From contig JAATFD010000043.1 in NCBI GenBank assembly GCA_015655375.1, positions 1 to 64,000 of the forward strand: a stretch of DNA of 64,000 nt, written 5' to 3'. The translations under genes were made by a program, and so were the position numbers. Shown one piece after another: positions 1-12,245 of the stretch. Positions within the stretch are counted from its first letter, which is position 1, and every line of letters begins with the position of its first letter. The notes below the pieces were generated by a model. That model did no database searches. It saw only the letters and a list, made by a program, of their open reading frames with translations, and was not told the DNA's origin. This DNA is from Actinomycetales bacterium. Lineage in GTDB: Bacteria > Actinomycetota > Actinomycetes > Actinomycetales > Actinomycetaceae.

Positions 1-574
<574 letters not shown>

Positions 575-796
575 AAAACAATCCGAAAAACCCACCAACC
601 AAGCCAAAACCCAGCCAGCAAGCAATCCCAACCAAAAAACCAAAACAACAAACAAAAAAACAGGCATAAACAAAAACCACACGCTATCGAGTTCACAAAC
701 AACACCCACACACCCGAATACACATGGGATCCACATGTATTGAAGGAGGCGTACCGACCTCGACGAACTCTCGGCTCGTTCCGGCGGCGAGTAGAT
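575..796 (-). promoter_or_regulatory. rRNA operon leader (transcribed spacer before 16S)
   Basis: On the transcribed minus strand this stretch lies between the rrn promoter and the 16S 5' end. Its inner part (about 575-715) is almost purely T and G in the RNA sense. It also contains a GTTTGTGAACTCGATAGCGTG block (about 685-705) that resembles the GAGAACTCAATAGTGTG element usual in actinobacterial rRNA leaders and spacers, where it takes part in processing stems or antitermination. Several short reading frames cross it on both strands, but they are low-complexity products of the skew and are not taken as genes. Confidence 0.75.
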
Positions 797-825
797 ACTC
801 TACGAGCCCCAACACCTCGTGTCAA
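797..825 (-). promoter_or_regulatory. Strong sigma-70-type rrn promoter
   Basis: On the minus strand, a perfect -35 TTGACA (complement of 820-825) is followed by a 17-base spacer and a -10 TAGAGT (complement of 797-802). Transcription would start near 790 and run into the 16S gene. This is the best consensus promoter seen in the window and its position is right for an rRNA operon. Additional upstream promoters between 826 and 960 are possible but were not resolved. Confidence 0.8.
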
Positions 826-964
826 ACCGATGGCCTCTTCGAGCGTGTAGTCGTGGTCACCCTTGCCAGTGACCGAGTCCTCGCCTCTGGAGGACCTTGT
901 GTCCCGATCCCCTCATGGGGCTGAAGGATGGTTGACACTTTCGAAGTCTCGCCGCCGAATGAGA

Positions 965-997
965 GGGTGCCCACTCATCTGAGATGAGTGGGCACCC
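965..997. terminator. Perfect 15-bp hairpin between tyrS and the rrn operon
   Basis: A perfect inverted repeat, GGGTGCCCACTCATC at 965-979 and its complement at 983-997, is separated by three bases. It lies 30 bases after the tyrS stop (minus strand). Its position fits a rho-independent-like terminator for tyrS that also shields the rrn promoter. Neither side carries a U-tract, which is common in high-G+C actinobacteria, so termination is inferred from stem strength and location. Confidence 0.65.
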
Positions 998-1027
998 GGC
1001 TCTAGGTGTTCTGGGAGTCCATCCTGA

Positions 1028-2308
1028 CTAGTGCGTACCGGTTTCAGGCTCCGTCTGGACGACAGCCAGCGTCTTGCGACCACGACGAATCAATGCCACT
1101 CCCCCGGCCAGCAGATCGACTGGCTCAATCGGTGCGTCTTCGTCGGTGACCTTGATGTTATTGAGTGAGGCGCCCCCAGCGGCAACGGTCCGGCGCGCGG
1201 CCGAACGCCCCTTCTCGAGTCCCGTCGAGACAAGCGCATCGACGATGGTCGATTGCCCCGGCACGATCACTCCGTGAGGCAGATCGGCGGTCGCTGCCGA
1301 CAGAGTCCTCCCATCGACTGCTCGAAGGTCGCCCCCGCCCCAGAGGGACGAGGTCGCCGCGAGTACTCGTTCGAGCTCCGCCGGGCCATGGACCATGGCC
1401 GTCACCTCGGCCGCCAGAACCTTCTGGGCCTCCCGCACGTGCGGCCGCTCGGCGACCTCGACGGCCAGCTCCTGGATCCGCTCTCGCGGGAGGAAGGTGA
1501 AGATCTTGAGAAGCTTCACCACATCCGCGTCCGCGGTCTGCAACCAGAACTGGTAGAACGCGTAAGGACTCATCAGATCGGGAGACAGCCAAATGGCTCC
1601 GCCCTCGGACTTGCCGAACTTCGTCCCGTCGGACTTCGTGATGATCGGCGTCGTCATCACGTGGGTCTCTTCGCCCTCCACCTTGCGGATCAGATCGACG
1701 CCCCCGACCATGTTGCCCCACTGGTCGTTCCCTCCGGTTTCCAGGGTGCATCCGTAGCGTCGGTGCAGTTCGAGGTAGTCGTTGGCCTGCAGAACTTGGT
1801 AGCTGAACTCCGTAAAGGAGATGCCTTCATCGGACGACAGCCTGCGGGCCACGATGTCCTTGTTGAGCATCGTGCCCACACGAAAGTACTGGCCGACTTC
1901 CCGCAACAAGTCGATCGCTGACATCTCCCGGGTCCAGTCCAGGTTGTTAACCATCACGGCTCCGTTGGGCCCCTCGAAGTCGAGGAAGTGTGAGATCTGC
2001 TCACGCAGCTTCTCCGTCCACTCAGCCACGACCTCGGTCGGTTGGAGCTGCCGTTCCCCGGACTGCCGGGGATCCCCGATCTGTCCTGTCGCGCCACCGA
2101 CCAAGGCAATCGGGTGATGCCCCGCCAACTGCAGATGCCGCATGAGCATCATCTGGACCAAGTGACCGTGGTGGAGCGACGGAGCCGTCGGATCGAACCC
2201 GCAATAATACGTGACAGGCCCCTCGGCCAGATGCGCGCGAAGCGCCTCAATGTCGGTGTGCTGAGCCACCAGGCCCCGCCACTGCAACTCGTCGAGGATG
2301 TCCGTCAC
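1028..2308 (-). CDS. tyrS: Tyrosyl-tRNA synthetase
   Basis: Class I aminoacyl-tRNA synthetase charging tRNA-Tyr, cytosolic, 426 residues, full length for the bacterial TyrRS family. Visible motifs are the HIGH-like HHGHL near residue 46, the tyrosine-binding GGNDQWGN block near residue 190, the KMSKS-like KFGKS near residue 230, and a C-terminal S4 RNA-binding domain (from about residue 360, EKGRSAARR onward). The chosen start is GTG at 2308, which gives the usual N-terminus just before the Rossmann fold. The gene lies 67 bases downstream of argH on the same strand and may share its transcript. A 15-bp hairpin follows the stop. Confidence 0.95.
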   Translation of the reverse strand: MTDILDELQWRGLVAQHTDIEALRAHLAEGPVTYYCGFDPTAPSLHHGHLVQMMLMRHLQLAGHHPIALVGGATGQIGDPRQSGERQLQPTEVVAEWTEKLREQISHFLDFEGPNGAVMVNNLDWTREMSAIDLLREVGQYFRVGTMLNKDIVARRLSSDEGISFTEFSYQVLQANDYLELHRRYGCTLETGGNDQWGNMVGGVDLIRKVEGEETHVMTTPIITKSDGTKFGKSEGGAIWLSPDLMSPYAFYQFWLQTADADVVKLLKIFTFLPRERIQELAVEVAERPHVREAQKVLAAEVTAMVHGPAELERVLAATSSLWGGGDLRAVDGRTLSAATADLPHGVIVPGQSTIVDALVSTGLEKGRSAARRTVAAGGASLNNIKVTDEDAPIEPVDLLAGGVALIRRGRKTLAVVQTEPETGTH

Positions 2309-2375
2309 AGATGCGCCCTTCGTCTTCGCCCCACGACCCGCTCTGGGCCGCTCACAGCTTAACGGCAGAACGGCG

Positions 2376-3941
<1,566 letters not shown>

Positions 3942-3942
3942 C

Positions 3943-3973
3943 TATACTCACACTCGACCCAGGACGAGGAGAA
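3943..3973 (+). promoter_or_regulatory. Promoter and ribosome binding site of arcA
   Basis: TATACT at 3943-3948 is a near-consensus -10 box. GGACGAGGAGA at about 3962-3972 is a purine-rich ribosome binding site about nine bases before the ATG at 3982. No good -35 is obvious, so an activator is possible. The site lies in the roughly 150-base divergent region between argH and arcA. Confidence 0.55.
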
Positions 3974-3981
3974 CGCAGCGC

Positions 3982-5199
3982 ATGGACGACCCGCACGTCG
4001 ATTCCGAGACCGGACGTCTCCGGCAAGTGATCGTCCACCGGCCCGGCCGGGAGATTGAACGTCTGACTCCGACCAACCACCAGGAGCTTCTCTTCGACGA
4101 CCTCGTCGATCCGGGGCGAGCGCGGGCCGAGCATGATGAGTTCGTCCAGGTCATGGAGGATCGCGGCGTCGAGGTCCTCCATCTCGGCAGGCTCCTCTCG
4201 GAAACGCTTTCCGTCGAAGACGCCCGTGCGACCGTCCTTGAGCGGACCCTCAATGAGCGCCGTCTAGGTCCCGTCCTCACCCCCGCTCTGCGGGAATGGA
4301 GCGCCGGACTCGAGGACTTGGCGCTCGCCCGCCTGTGCCTTGAGGGCCTGACCGTGCGGGAATGGAAGGAGCTCTCTCCCGTGCGCTCGCTCGTCACGCG
4401 CACCCTCGAGGACGACGACTTCCTGATCCGGCCGCTCCCGAACCATCTCTTCGCCCGCGACGCCTCCGCCTGGCTGTACCACGGGGTCGCTGTCAACTCG
4501 ATGAGCCGACTGGCCCGCGAGCGGGAGTCACTGCACTATTCGGCGATCTACCGCTGGCACCCCCGATTCGCAGCCGCATCTTTCGAGACCTGGTCCACGG
4601 GTACCTCCGGTGCGATTCGCAGCGCCGAGGGCGGGGATGCGCTTGTCCTAGACAATGGCGTCGTCGCCCTCGGAGTCTCCGAACGCACGACCCCACAGGG
4701 CGTCGAGCGACTGGCGGTCAAACTCTTCCGAGCTCACCAAGCACGTACGGTGTTAGCGGTCGTGCTGCCCCAGACCCGGACGTTCATGCATCTCGACACC
4801 GTCCTCACCCAGGTCGACGCGGATGCCTTCCTCCTCCACCCCCACCTCGGTCCCGTGCGGACGATGATCCTCACCGATGACGGTGGCACACTGAACGTCG
4901 AAGACTCCGGGAACGACCTCGTCGCGGCCCTCGAACGAGTGATGGGCCGCTCCCTGCGGATCATCTCGCCCGAGGGGTCCTTCTCCGACATCGATCGCGA
5001 GCAATGGAACGACGGATGCAACGCCCTTGCCATCGCCCCCGGCGTCGTCATCACCTACGACCGGTCTCCGTTGTCCAGCGCCGCATTGCGCCGGTCGGGC
5101 ATCGACGTCATCGAGATCCACGGCTCCGAATTGGGACGCGGCCGGGGTGGTCCTCGGTGCATGACATGTCCTGTGCTGCGGGATCCGATGCCACGCTGA
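3982..5199 (+). CDS. arcA: Arginine deiminase
   Basis: Hydrolyses L-arginine to citrulline and ammonia, the first step of the arginine deiminase (ADI) pathway. 405 residues, as expected. Family motifs seen are FARDASAW, the HLDTVLTQVD block with the catalytic His/Asp, the WNDGCN block, and the C-terminal RGGPRCM with the catalytic cysteine. The ATG at 3982 is chosen because it follows a good ribosome binding site and gives the normal N-terminus; upstream in-frame codons run into the promoter. No arcB, arcC or arcD is adjacent, so citrulline use must depend on genes elsewhere. The 3' end overlaps the convergent gene below by 92 bases. Confidence 0.95.
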   Translation: MDDPHVDSETGRLRQVIVHRPGREIERLTPTNHQELLFDDLVDPGRARAEHDEFVQVMEDRGVEVLHLGRLLSETLSVEDARATVLERTLNERRLGPVLTPALREWSAGLEDLALARLCLEGLTVREWKELSPVRSLVTRTLEDDDFLIRPLPNHLFARDASAWLYHGVAVNSMSRLARERESLHYSAIYRWHPRFAAASFETWSTGTSGAIRSAEGGDALVLDNGVVALGVSERTTPQGVERLAVKLFRAHQARTVLAVVLPQTRTFMHLDTVLTQVDADAFLLHPHLGPVRTMILTDDGGTLNVEDSGNDLVAALERVMGRSLRIISPEGSFSDIDREQWNDGCNALAIAPGVVITYDRSPLSSAALRRSGIDVIEIHGSELGRGRGGPRCMTCPVLRDPMPR

Positions 5200-6607
5200 C
5201 CCGCCGGCGGATCCTGCCCAGCGGCAGTGCCGTGACCTCCACCGTGTGGGCACGCACCGTGATCCATGTGGCGATCGCGGTGAAGAGCAGCCAGTTGCCC
5301 TCCGAGAGCAGCCGGGACTCGCTGAATGACTGAACCACCATCGCGGTCATGAACAGGGTGGGAGCCAGGCAGAGTATGTCCGTGTCCAGTCTCTTCACGG
5401 CGATCCGGAACGCCGAGATAGTCACCCACAGCACAGCCGCCACCAGCACGATGCATCCGATGATCCCAGTCTGGAACAGCGCCTCGATATAGGCATTGTG
5501 GGATTGCACCGTGGGAGTGCCATCGGGGCGGATCACCAGGTATCGGAACATGGGAATCCATGGCACCCAATACATGATCCAGCCCCAGCCCGTGATCGGA
5601 TGCATCCGCCAGAGGAACAGGACCCGGTGCCAGATCTCGGAACGTCCTGTCATGTCGGGATCTCGTCCGAGCAGGCCTGTCAGCGAATCGTGGAGGAGGA
5701 CCCCGGCGATGACGGCCATCACGGCGAGGATGACGGCCACCCGCAGAATACGGGGGCGCCGAGCAGGACTCGCTGCGCGCAGGACAAGCGCGACGGCCAC
5801 AACCGCGATGCAGGCGAACAGGGCGACGAAGACTGTGGCCGAACGCGTCAGCGCGAGGACGAGGACGGAAAGCGCGATCCAGACGAGTGCCTCAATCGCT
5901 CCGATGCGATGCGCGAGCCACAGAGTGACAAGACAGAGAATCATCAACAGAGCGATGAACGCCAAAGGATTGCGATTTCCGACGAATCCCTGGATCGGCC
6001 CGCCACGGAACAAGGCACCGTTGACCCAGTAGGAGAGTTCGGGCACGTGTGCCCATTTCAGCATGTACAGCGGAGGGATCCGATGACCGATGACCACCGC
6101 GACGAACAGCTCCAACGCCAGACTCAACCCCAGAGTCCACTGCAGCGCCCTCGTGAGGGCGAACAGCATACGATCCAGCGGGAAGGCGATCGCGAGCAGG
6201 ATTCCTCCCGCCGTGGTGATCAACGACAGCCCCGCTGCACCGACGGTCTCGACCTTGTAGGCCGACCACAGCACGCTCAGACAACACACGACGACGAAGG
6301 CGCACGGTGCCAGAGGAAGCCGTCGAAGTGTCACCCGCCGTCCTGCCCCCATGAACACGGCAGCCAGAGCCAGACCCGTCAGCGTCACGACCACGCCATA
6401 ACCCCAGAAGCCGAGAAGATCCCGGATCCCCTGCCCAGCAAAGGACACGAAGAAGACCCAGGCCCCGACAGGGCCAATCAACGAATCCGCAGACGCGGAT
6501 ACCCACCGGGCGCCACGTTCGACGGCTTCGGTGATTCCCGACATCCGCTCCCGGGAACGCGGGTGCGAAGAATCCACCGGCCTGCGGGCCGGATCGGATT
6601 GCGTCAC
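5108..6607 (-). CDS. O-antigen ligase/polymerase-like membrane protein
   Basis: About 499 residues with many hydrophobic segments (roughly ten or more membrane helices) between residues 35 and 430. A periplasmic-loop motif near residue 335, GRSEIWHRVL then HPITGWGW and QSHNAYIEALFQTGIIG, is characteristic of the Wzy_C (O-antigen ligase, polymerase or teichuronic acid) superfamily. A Gram-positive member would be expected to polymerise or attach a cell-wall polysaccharide or glycoprotein glycan. No glycosyltransferase genes lie nearby, so the substrate cannot be inferred. The C-terminal coding end overlaps arcA in antisense. Confidence 0.8.
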   Translation of the reverse strand: MTQSDPARRPVDSSHPRSRERMSGITEAVERGARWVSASADSLIGPVGAWVFFVSFAGQGIRDLLGFWGYGVVVTLTGLALAAVFMGAGRRVTLRRLPLAPCAFVVVCCLSVLWSAYKVETVGAAGLSLITTAGGILLAIAFPLDRMLFALTRALQWTLGLSLALELFVAVVIGHRIPPLYMLKWAHVPELSYWVNGALFRGGPIQGFVGNRNPLAFIALLMILCLVTLWLAHRIGAIEALVWIALSVLVLALTRSATVFVALFACIAVVAVALVLRAASPARRPRILRVAVILAVMAVIAGVLLHDSLTGLLGRDPDMTGRSEIWHRVLFLWRMHPITGWGWIMYWVPWIPMFRYLVIRPDGTPTVQSHNAYIEALFQTGIIGCIVLVAAVLWVTISAFRIAVKRLDTDILCLAPTLFMTAMVVQSFSESRLLSEGNWLLFTAIATWITVRAHTVEVTALPLGRIRRRVSVASDPAAQDMSCTEDHPGRVPIRSRGSR

Positions 6608-6964
6608 CTCGTCCCCTTCCTGTTCCTGTTGCGACGTCGGACGGGCCCTGACATAGAGCGCGAATCACCGAGATCCCGGATCGAAGACGACCGAGAGAAC
6701 CTGGAGCGTCATCATCGCGCCATCCATGAGGGTACGTCGACAGGACCAGAGACGGCTCCACCGGCTCATCGCAGCGTCACGCGACCGCCGTCAACGGCCC
6801 AACTGCGCGATCTTGCGACAAACGGTCGCACACCAACCCGAACTCGCGACCGGACCGACCGTCGTCATGAACGACTCGTTATGGAACTGCGGCTGCACCT
6901 ACACGATCGCGTGACGTTGTCTTCACCCGGTGATGCCACTCCCTGTCACGCAGATGGCGCACAC
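6608..6964. other. Gene-free stretch between the O-antigen-ligase-like gene and argG
   Basis: About 360 bases. Short frames on both strands, including a 62-codon one on the plus strand from 6726, have no recognisable domain and no convincing start signal. It probably holds the promoter for the leftward O-antigen-ligase-like gene. I see no RNA gene or repeat in it. Confidence 0.5.
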
Positions 6965-7001
6965 GGGCCCCGGGACCCACTGTCGGCAGGCCCCGGGGCC
7001 G
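6965..7001 (-). terminator. Hairpin after argG
   Basis: GGCCCCGGG at 6966-6974 pairs with CCCGGGGCC at 6992-7000 around a 17-base loop. The hairpin starts 14 bases beyond the argG stop on the minus strand. The position and very G+C-rich stem fit the end of the argC-J-B-D-R-G transcript. There is no U-tract. Confidence 0.55.
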
Positions 7002-7014
7002 GTCGGATGCAGTC

Positions 7015-8253
7015 TCAAAGACTTCCCTCGCCGACCTGGAGACCCTTGCCGAAGCGCACGTCGCGCGCCGCCGCCAGACGGGCCGACATCCCGTAGATTT
7101 CGATGAATCCACGCGAATTGGACTGGTCGAAGGAATCCCCGGTCTCATAGGTCGCGAGATTGAAATCGTAGAGGGAGGAGTCGGAACGACGTCCCGTCAC
7201 CGTCGCGCGACCGCCGTGCAGCGTCATGCGGATGTCGCCCGTCACGTACTGCTGGCTGTCCTCGATGAAAGCGTCCATGGCCTTCTTCAGAGGAGAGAAC
7301 CACTGGGCGTCGTAGACGAGTTCGGTCCAGCGTTCGTCGACACGACGCTTGAAGCGGGCAAGTTCCCGCTCAATCGTCACGTTCTCGAGTTCCTGGTGGG
7401 CAGCGATCAGGGCAATCGCCCCGGGAGCCTCGTAGATCTCACGGGACTTGATGCCGACCAGGCGGTCCTCGACGATGTCGATGCGTCCAATGCCCTGGGC
7501 GCCCGCGCGACGGTTCATCTCCTGGATGATCTGCAGCGGCGTCATCGAACGACCGTCAATGGCGACGGGCACGCCCTTTTCGAAGCTGATGACGACCTCG
7601 TCGGGCAGGGGCGGATACGTCGGATCGTCCGTGTAGTTGTAGACGTCCTTAGTCGGCGCGTTCCAGATATCCTCGAGAAAGCCCGTCTCGATGGCACGAC
7701 CCCACACGTTCTGATCAATCGAGAACGGGTTGTTCCGAGTCGTTTCGATCGGCAGGTGGTGCTTGTTCGCATAGTCGATGGCGACGTCGCGGGTCAGTGC
7801 GAGATCACGCACCGGCGCGATCGTGTGAAGATCGGGAGCCATCGAGGTGATCGACACCTCGAAGCGGACTTGATCGTTGCCCTTGCCCGTACAGCCGTGC
7901 GCGACCGTCGAGGCACCGAACTGACGCGCCGCGCGAACCAGATGCTTCGAGATCAGCGGGCGCGAGATCGCCGAGACCAGCGGGTAGGCGCCCTCGTACA
8001 GTGCGTTGGCCTTGAGCGCGGGCACGCAAAAGTCCGCCGCGAACTCCTCCTTGGCGTCGGCCACGTAGGCCTCGACCGCACCACAGTCGAGCGCGCGCTG
8101 ACGGATGACCTCGAGGTCCTCCCCGCCCTGGCCCACATCGACGGCAACGGCCACGACGTCCATGCCCGTCTGCTCGCCGATCCAACCGATGGCGACCGAG
8201 GTGTCGAGTCCGCCCGAGTACGCCAGGACCACGCGGTCCTTGCTCTGTGCCAT
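7015..8253 (-). CDS. argG: Argininosuccinate synthase
   Basis: ATP-dependent condensation of citrulline and aspartate to argininosuccinate. 412 residues, normal size. The N-terminal PP-loop AYSGGLDTS (residues about 10-18) and the citrulline/aspartate-binding blocks around [13 protein letters not shown] are visible. The ATG at 8253 follows a GGAGAG ribosome binding site and is preferred over upstream codons, which lie in the argR intergenic space. It is the last gene of the arg operon, 38 bases after argR; a hairpin follows. Confidence 0.96.
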   Translation of the reverse strand: MAQSKDRVVLAYSGGLDTSVAIGWIGEQTGMDVVAVAVDVGQGGEDLEVIRQRALDCGAVEAYVADAKEEFAADFCVPALKANALYEGAYPLVSAISRPLISKHLVRAARQFGASTVAHGCTGKGNDQVRFEVSITSMAPDLHTIAPVRDLALTRDVAIDYANKHHLPIETTRNNPFSIDQNVWGRAIETGFLEDIWNAPTKDVYNYTDDPTYPPLPDEVVISFEKGVPVAIDGRSMTPLQIIQEMNRRAGAQGIGRIDIVEDRLVGIKSREIYEAPGAIALIAAHQELENVTIERELARFKRRVDERWTELVYDAQWFSPLKKAMDAFIEDSQQYVTGDIRMTLHGGRATVTGRRSDSSLYDFNLATYETGDSFDQSNSRGFIEIYGMSARLAAARDVRFGKGLQVGEGSL

Positions 8254-8291
8254 GTTCTCTCCTAGTCCGATGTCCGGTGATGTCTCGATGG

Positions 8292-8834
8292 TCAATGGGT
8301 CTGGTGTGGGGCGTCCGCCCCGTCGGCGGTGCCCGATTGCGTCGGGTCCGCCAGTCTCAGGAGGGTGTTCTGAACGGCCTCCCCGTCCTGTCGGGTTCGG
8401 CACACGAGGAGGATCGTGTCGTCCCCCGCGATGGTCCCGACGATTCCCTCCATGCGGACCGCGTCGATGGCGGACCCCAGGAGGTTCGCCGCACCGACCG
8501 GGGTGCGCAGGACCAACAGATTGTCCGCGAGATCGGTCGCCACGAGCAGGTCCTGGCACCAACGCACGAGCCTGGACTGCGAGGCCTCCGCCTCATGGGT
8601 GTGCCCGCCGTCCGCGTCGGGAACCGAGTAAACCTGAATCCCCTCGGTGTTGCGGACCTTCGTCGCCCGCATCTCCAGCAGGTCACGCGACAGCGTCGCC
8701 TGGGTCGTCTCGATGCCGCGGCCGGCCAGCTCTCGGCGCAGCTGCTCCTGTGAGGTCACTGCCTGGCCCGCAAGAACGTCGAGAATAGCTCCTCGACGCG
8801 CGGTCTTCGTCGCGGGGATCGTCGGATTCGTCAT
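8292..8834 (-). CDS. argR: Arginine repressor ArgR
   Basis: Arginine-responsive transcription factor, 180 residues. The N-terminal winged helix (about residues 10-75, with [12 protein letters not shown] as the recognition part) and the C-terminal hexamerisation/arginine-binding domain with [11 protein letters not shown] near residue 145 are both clear. It starts inside the end of argD (four-base ATGA overlap) and precedes argG by 38 bases. It is therefore autoregulated if the operon promoter is its target. Two possible operators lie in front of argC (13306-13334). Confidence 0.93.
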   Translation of the reverse strand: MTNPTIPATKTARRGAILDVLAGQAVTSQEQLRRELAGRGIETTQATLSRDLLEMRATKVRNTEGIQVYSVPDADGGHTHEAEASQSRLVRWCQDLLVATDLADNLLVLRTPVGAANLLGSAIDAVRMEGIVGTIAGDDTILLVCRTRQDGEAVQNTLLRLADPTQSGTADGADAPHQTH

Positions 8835-10123
8835 CGTCGGTCCTCCGGCGCTCCGAGGGCGGCGTTCGCCTGCTCGACCAACATCGGAAGCGCCTCAGTG
8901 AAGGAGTGGGCCTCCTCGCAGGTGAGAATCAGCGGCGGAATCAGACGGACGGTCTTCTCCGAGGTTGCGTTGAGAATGAAGCCCGCCCGACGTCCCGCCT
9001 CGACGATGGCCGTGGCCACGGGTGCCGAGAATTCGAGGCCGATGATCAGACCTCTGCCACGGACCTCGACCAGTCCAGCGGCACCGCACGAGCGCAGGTC
9101 GGCGATCCACTGGGCGCCGAGCTCGCGCGCGTGACTGATCAGATCCTCACTCTCGATCGTCTCCAGCACAGCATTGGCCGCGGCCGCGCACACAGGATTT
9201 CCGCCGAAGGTCGTCCCGTGGAGGCCGGGCGTCAGGACATCCGCAGCAGTCCCGAGACCGATGCAGGCGCCGATCGGAAGTCCGCCGCCGAGACCCTTCG
9301 CCAGAGTCACGACGTCGGGAACGACACCGGAGGGATGATGTGCCATCCACTCGCCCGTCCGACCGAGCCCGGACTGGACTTCGTCGAAGACCAGGAGCGC
9401 GCCGTGGGCCCGCGTCAGGTCTCGGGCCGCCCGCAGGTAGTCGACGGGCACTTCGTGGACGCCCGCCTCACCCTGGATCGGTTCGATGAACATCCCCGCC
9501 ACATCGTCGTCCATCGCCGCCGCGAGGGCCTCGAGGTCGCCACTGGGGATGAACTCGACACCCGGGATCAACGGTTCGAAGGGCGCCCGATAGCGTTCCT
9601 TCCACGTCAGGGCCAACGCACCGGTCGTGCGACCGTGGAACGCGTGATCGAGGACGAGGATTCGCGGACGGGGATGATCCGAAGCGTTGGCGTGTGCCCT
9701 GACGATCTTGAGAGCACACTCATTGGCCTCGGTCCCCGAGTTCGCGAGAAAGACCTTCGATCCCTCAGGTGCTCCCCCCGGTTCGATGATCGTCAGCAGA
9801 TGCTCGGCGAGCGTGATCTGCGGGATCGTCGCGAAGAAGTTCGAGACGTGCCCGAGCCGGCCGATCTGGTCCGTCACCGCTCCAACGACGTTCGGATGCG
9901 CCTGTCCCAGAAGGTTGACGGCGATTCCACCGAGCAGATCGAGGTACTCCGTGCCGTCGATATCGACGAGGTGGCTGCCGTGACCGGCCGCGAGGACCAG
10001 CTGCGGAGCGCCGAACGTATTCATCAGCGAGGTGGCGTAACGGGACCCCCAGACCTGTTCAGAGAACGCTGCACCGGGTGTCGTCGAGGTCGCAACGACC
10101 GGGTCCGAATTGACTGAGTTCAT
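8831..10123 (-). CDS. argD: Acetylornithine aminotransferase
   Basis: PLP-dependent class III aminotransferase converting N-acetylglutamate semialdehyde to N-acetylornithine. 430 residues. The PLP-binding [11 protein letters not shown] block and the Schiff-base lysine in [13 protein letters not shown] are present. Four-base overlaps with argB upstream and argR downstream indicate translational coupling. In many actinobacteria argF follows argD directly; here argR does. Confidence 0.95.
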   Translation of the reverse strand: MNSVNSDPVVATSTTPGAAFSEQVWGSRYATSLMNTFGAPQLVLAAGHGSHLVDIDGTEYLDLLGGIAVNLLGQAHPNVVGAVTDQIGRLGHVSNFFATIPQITLAEHLLTIIEPGGAPEGSKVFLANSGTEANECALKIVRAHANASDHPRPRILVLDHAFHGRTTGALALTWKERYRAPFEPLIPGVEFIPSGDLEALAAAMDDDVAGMFIEPIQGEAGVHEVPVDYLRAARDLTRAHGALLVFDEVQSGLGRTGEWMAHHPSGVVPDVVTLAKGLGGGLPIGACIGLGTAADVLTPGLHGTTFGGNPVCAAAANAVLETIESEDLISHARELGAQWIADLRSCGAAGLVEVRGRGLIIGLEFSAPVATAIVEAGRRAGFILNATSEKTVRLIPPLILTCEEAHSFTEALPMLVEQANAALGAPEDRR

Positions 10124-11022
10124 TGGAAAACCTCCGAATGCTCGGCGGTGATCATCGTTCCCACGCCGTCGTCAGTGAATATCTCCAGCAACATCGAATG
10201 GGGACTCCGACCATCGATGACGTGGACCATCGGAACGCCTCCGTCGAGAGCGTCCAGGGCTGCCTGCATCTTCGGCACCATGCCCGCATGCATGGTCGGG
10301 AGCATCTCTCGCAGTTCGGAGGCCGTCAACCTCTGGATGAGAGACGAACGGTCGGGCCACTGCGCGTAGAGCCCCTCGACGTCGGTGAGCATGATCAGCT
10401 TCTCCGCCCCGATCGCGCTGGCCAGCGCCGCCGCAGCGAAGTCCGCATTGACGTTGAGGACCCGGACAGGATCGTCCTCATCAGGCGCGACCGACGAGAC
10501 GACGGGGATACGCCCCTCCTCGACCATCGACACGAGTGGTGCCGCATTGACATGCGAGATCTCTCCGACCAGGCCGATGTCGACTGGCTTTCCGTCAACC
10601 ATCGCGGGGGTCCGTCGAGCACGGAAGAGGTTCGCGTCCTCGCCCGCCAGACCGACCGCCTTGAAGTCGTGCTCATTGAGCAGTGAGACCAACTCGCGCT
10701 GGACTTTGCCGAGCAGGACCATCCGGACGATCTCCATGACCGCGGGAGTGGTCACCCGCAGCCCGTGCTCGAAGGGAGCCTCGAGGCCGAGGCGGGCCAG
10801 CATCGCGTTGATCTGCGGACCGCCGCCGTGGACGACGACCGGGCGGACGCCCCATTGATGGAGAAAGAGAATGTCCTCGGCGAAGGCCCTCTTGAGATTC
10901 TCGTCAACCATCGCGTTACCGCCGTACTTGATGACGACCATCTGGCCTGAGTACCGCTTGAGCCACGGCATCGTCTCGAGGAGGATGCCGGCCTTGTCCT
11001 GAGCGCTGACCGAGCTGTTCAT
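10120..11022 (-). CDS. argB: Acetylglutamate kinase
   Basis: Phosphorylates N-acetylglutamate, usually the arginine-feedback-inhibited step. 300 residues, amino acid kinase fold. The N-terminal VIKYGGNAM phosphate-binding lysine motif, VHGGGPQI and the C-terminal HVIDGR...[12 protein letters not shown] segment are typical. Coupled by four-base overlaps to argJ (upstream) and argD (downstream). Confidence 0.96.
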   Translation of the reverse strand: MNSSVSAQDKAGILLETMPWLKRYSGQMVVIKYGGNAMVDENLKRAFAEDILFLHQWGVRPVVVHGGGPQINAMLARLGLEAPFEHGLRVTTPAVMEIVRMVLLGKVQRELVSLLNEHDFKAVGLAGEDANLFRARRTPAMVDGKPVDIGLVGEISHVNAAPLVSMVEEGRIPVVSSVAPDEDDPVRVLNVNADFAAAALASAIGAEKLIMLTDVEGLYAQWPDRSSLIQRLTASELREMLPTMHAGMVPKMQAALDALDGGVPMVHVIDGRSPHSMLLEIFTDDGVGTMITAEHSEVFQ

Positions 11023-12245
11023 GAGGAGTACGCGCTGTTCTCGTGGACGTAGTCATGCGTGAGATCCGTGGTCCACAATGTCACCTCGTGAGAGCCCGCA
11101 TGCAGATCGACGAGGATGTGGACCTCTCGCGCGGTCATGTCGACGAGGTCCCGAGAATCGCCGAGTCCGCCGGAACGGCAGACCATCACGCCGTTGATCG
11201 AGACATCGACCTCATGGGGGTCATATGGCGCGACCGACTCCGGCACCGTGCCGACCTCGGAGATGATGCGGCCCCAGTTGGGATCATTGCCGAAGATCGC
11301 GGTCTTGACGAGGTTCGACCGGGCGATCGCCCGCGCGACGGTCTCGCCCGCGACCTCGTCGGAGGCGCCGACGATGGTGATGTCGACGTCGTGGCTGGAG
11401 CCTTCCGCATCCGCGATCAGCTGACGGGCGAGGGAACCGCATGCCTCGCGCACCGTCTCCGTGAACTCCGTGAGTCCCGGGCACACTCCCGAGTCGCCCG
11501 AGGAGAGCAGGATGACCGAGTCGTTCGTCGACATGCATCCGTCGGAGTCCGTGCGGTTGAACGTCGTGCGCACGGCTTCGGTCAGGGCGTTGTAGGCGTC
11601 CTCGTCGGAGATGAGCGCGTCGGTCGTCAGCACGCACAGCATCGTCGCCAGACCCGGTGCCAGCATGCCCGCGCCCTTTGCCATGCCGCCGACGCACCAA
11701 ACCGGTTCACCGGGAGCAACCGGACCGTCGACGACGATCGTCTTGCAGACCGTGTCCGTCGTCCGGATCGCGTCGGCCGCAGCAAGCGCCGCCTCCGGCC
11801 CTGCGTCAAGAGTCGCCGCCGCACCGTCGACGCCGGCCAGCAGAATGTCCATCGGGAGTCGCTCGCCGATCATCCCGGTCGAGCAGACTCCCACGTGGTT
11901 CGAGTCCACGTCGAGGATCTCAGCGACTCGACCCGCAGTCGCGCTCGCGTCCGCTGCTCCCTCGATCCCGGTGCACGCGTTCGCGCCGCCGGAATTGAGG
12001 ACGACAGCCGTCAACGTCGCGGTCTCCAGGTGCGCACGCGTGAGGATCACGGGTGCCGCCGCCACGCGATTCGACGTGAAGACCCCTGCCGAGGCCGGAC
12101 GCGTCCCCCGGTTGACGACGAGAGCGACATCGCGGCCTCCGTGTTCCTTGAGCCCGGCCTCTACACCCGAGGCAACAAAACCTCGGGCAGCCGTGACCCC
12201 GACTCGCGTGGAATCAGTGGGGTGGACATCGGTCGGGACACTCAC
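11019..12245 (-). CDS. argJ: Ornithine acetyltransferase / glutamate N-acetyltransferase
   Basis: Transfers the acetyl group from acetylornithine to glutamate, giving the economical cyclic pathway. 408 residues. The self-cleavage region [18 protein letters not shown] near residue 195 contains the nucleophilic threonine after which the precursor is split into two chains. The C-terminal [10 protein letters not shown] block is also family-typical. Translationally coupled to argC and argB by four-base overlaps. Confidence 0.96.
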   Translation of the reverse strand: MSVPTDVHPTDSTRVGVTAARGFVASGVEAGLKEHGGRDVALVVNRGTRPASAGVFTSNRVAAAPVILTRAHLETATLTAVVLNSGGANACTGIEGAADASATAGRVAEILDVDSNHVGVCSTGMIGERLPMDILLAGVDGAAATLDAGPEAALAAADAIRTTDTVCKTIVVDGPVAPGEPVWCVGGMAKGAGMLAPGLATMLCVLTTDALISDEDAYNALTEAVRTTFNRTDSDGCMSTNDSVILLSSGDSGVCPGLTEFTETVREACGSLARQLIADAEGSSHDVDITIVGASDEVAGETVARAIARSNLVKTAIFGNDPNWGRIISEVGTVPESVAPYDPHEVDVSINGVMVCRSGGLGDSRDLVDMTAREVHILVDLHAGSHEVTLWTTDLTHDYVHENSAYSS

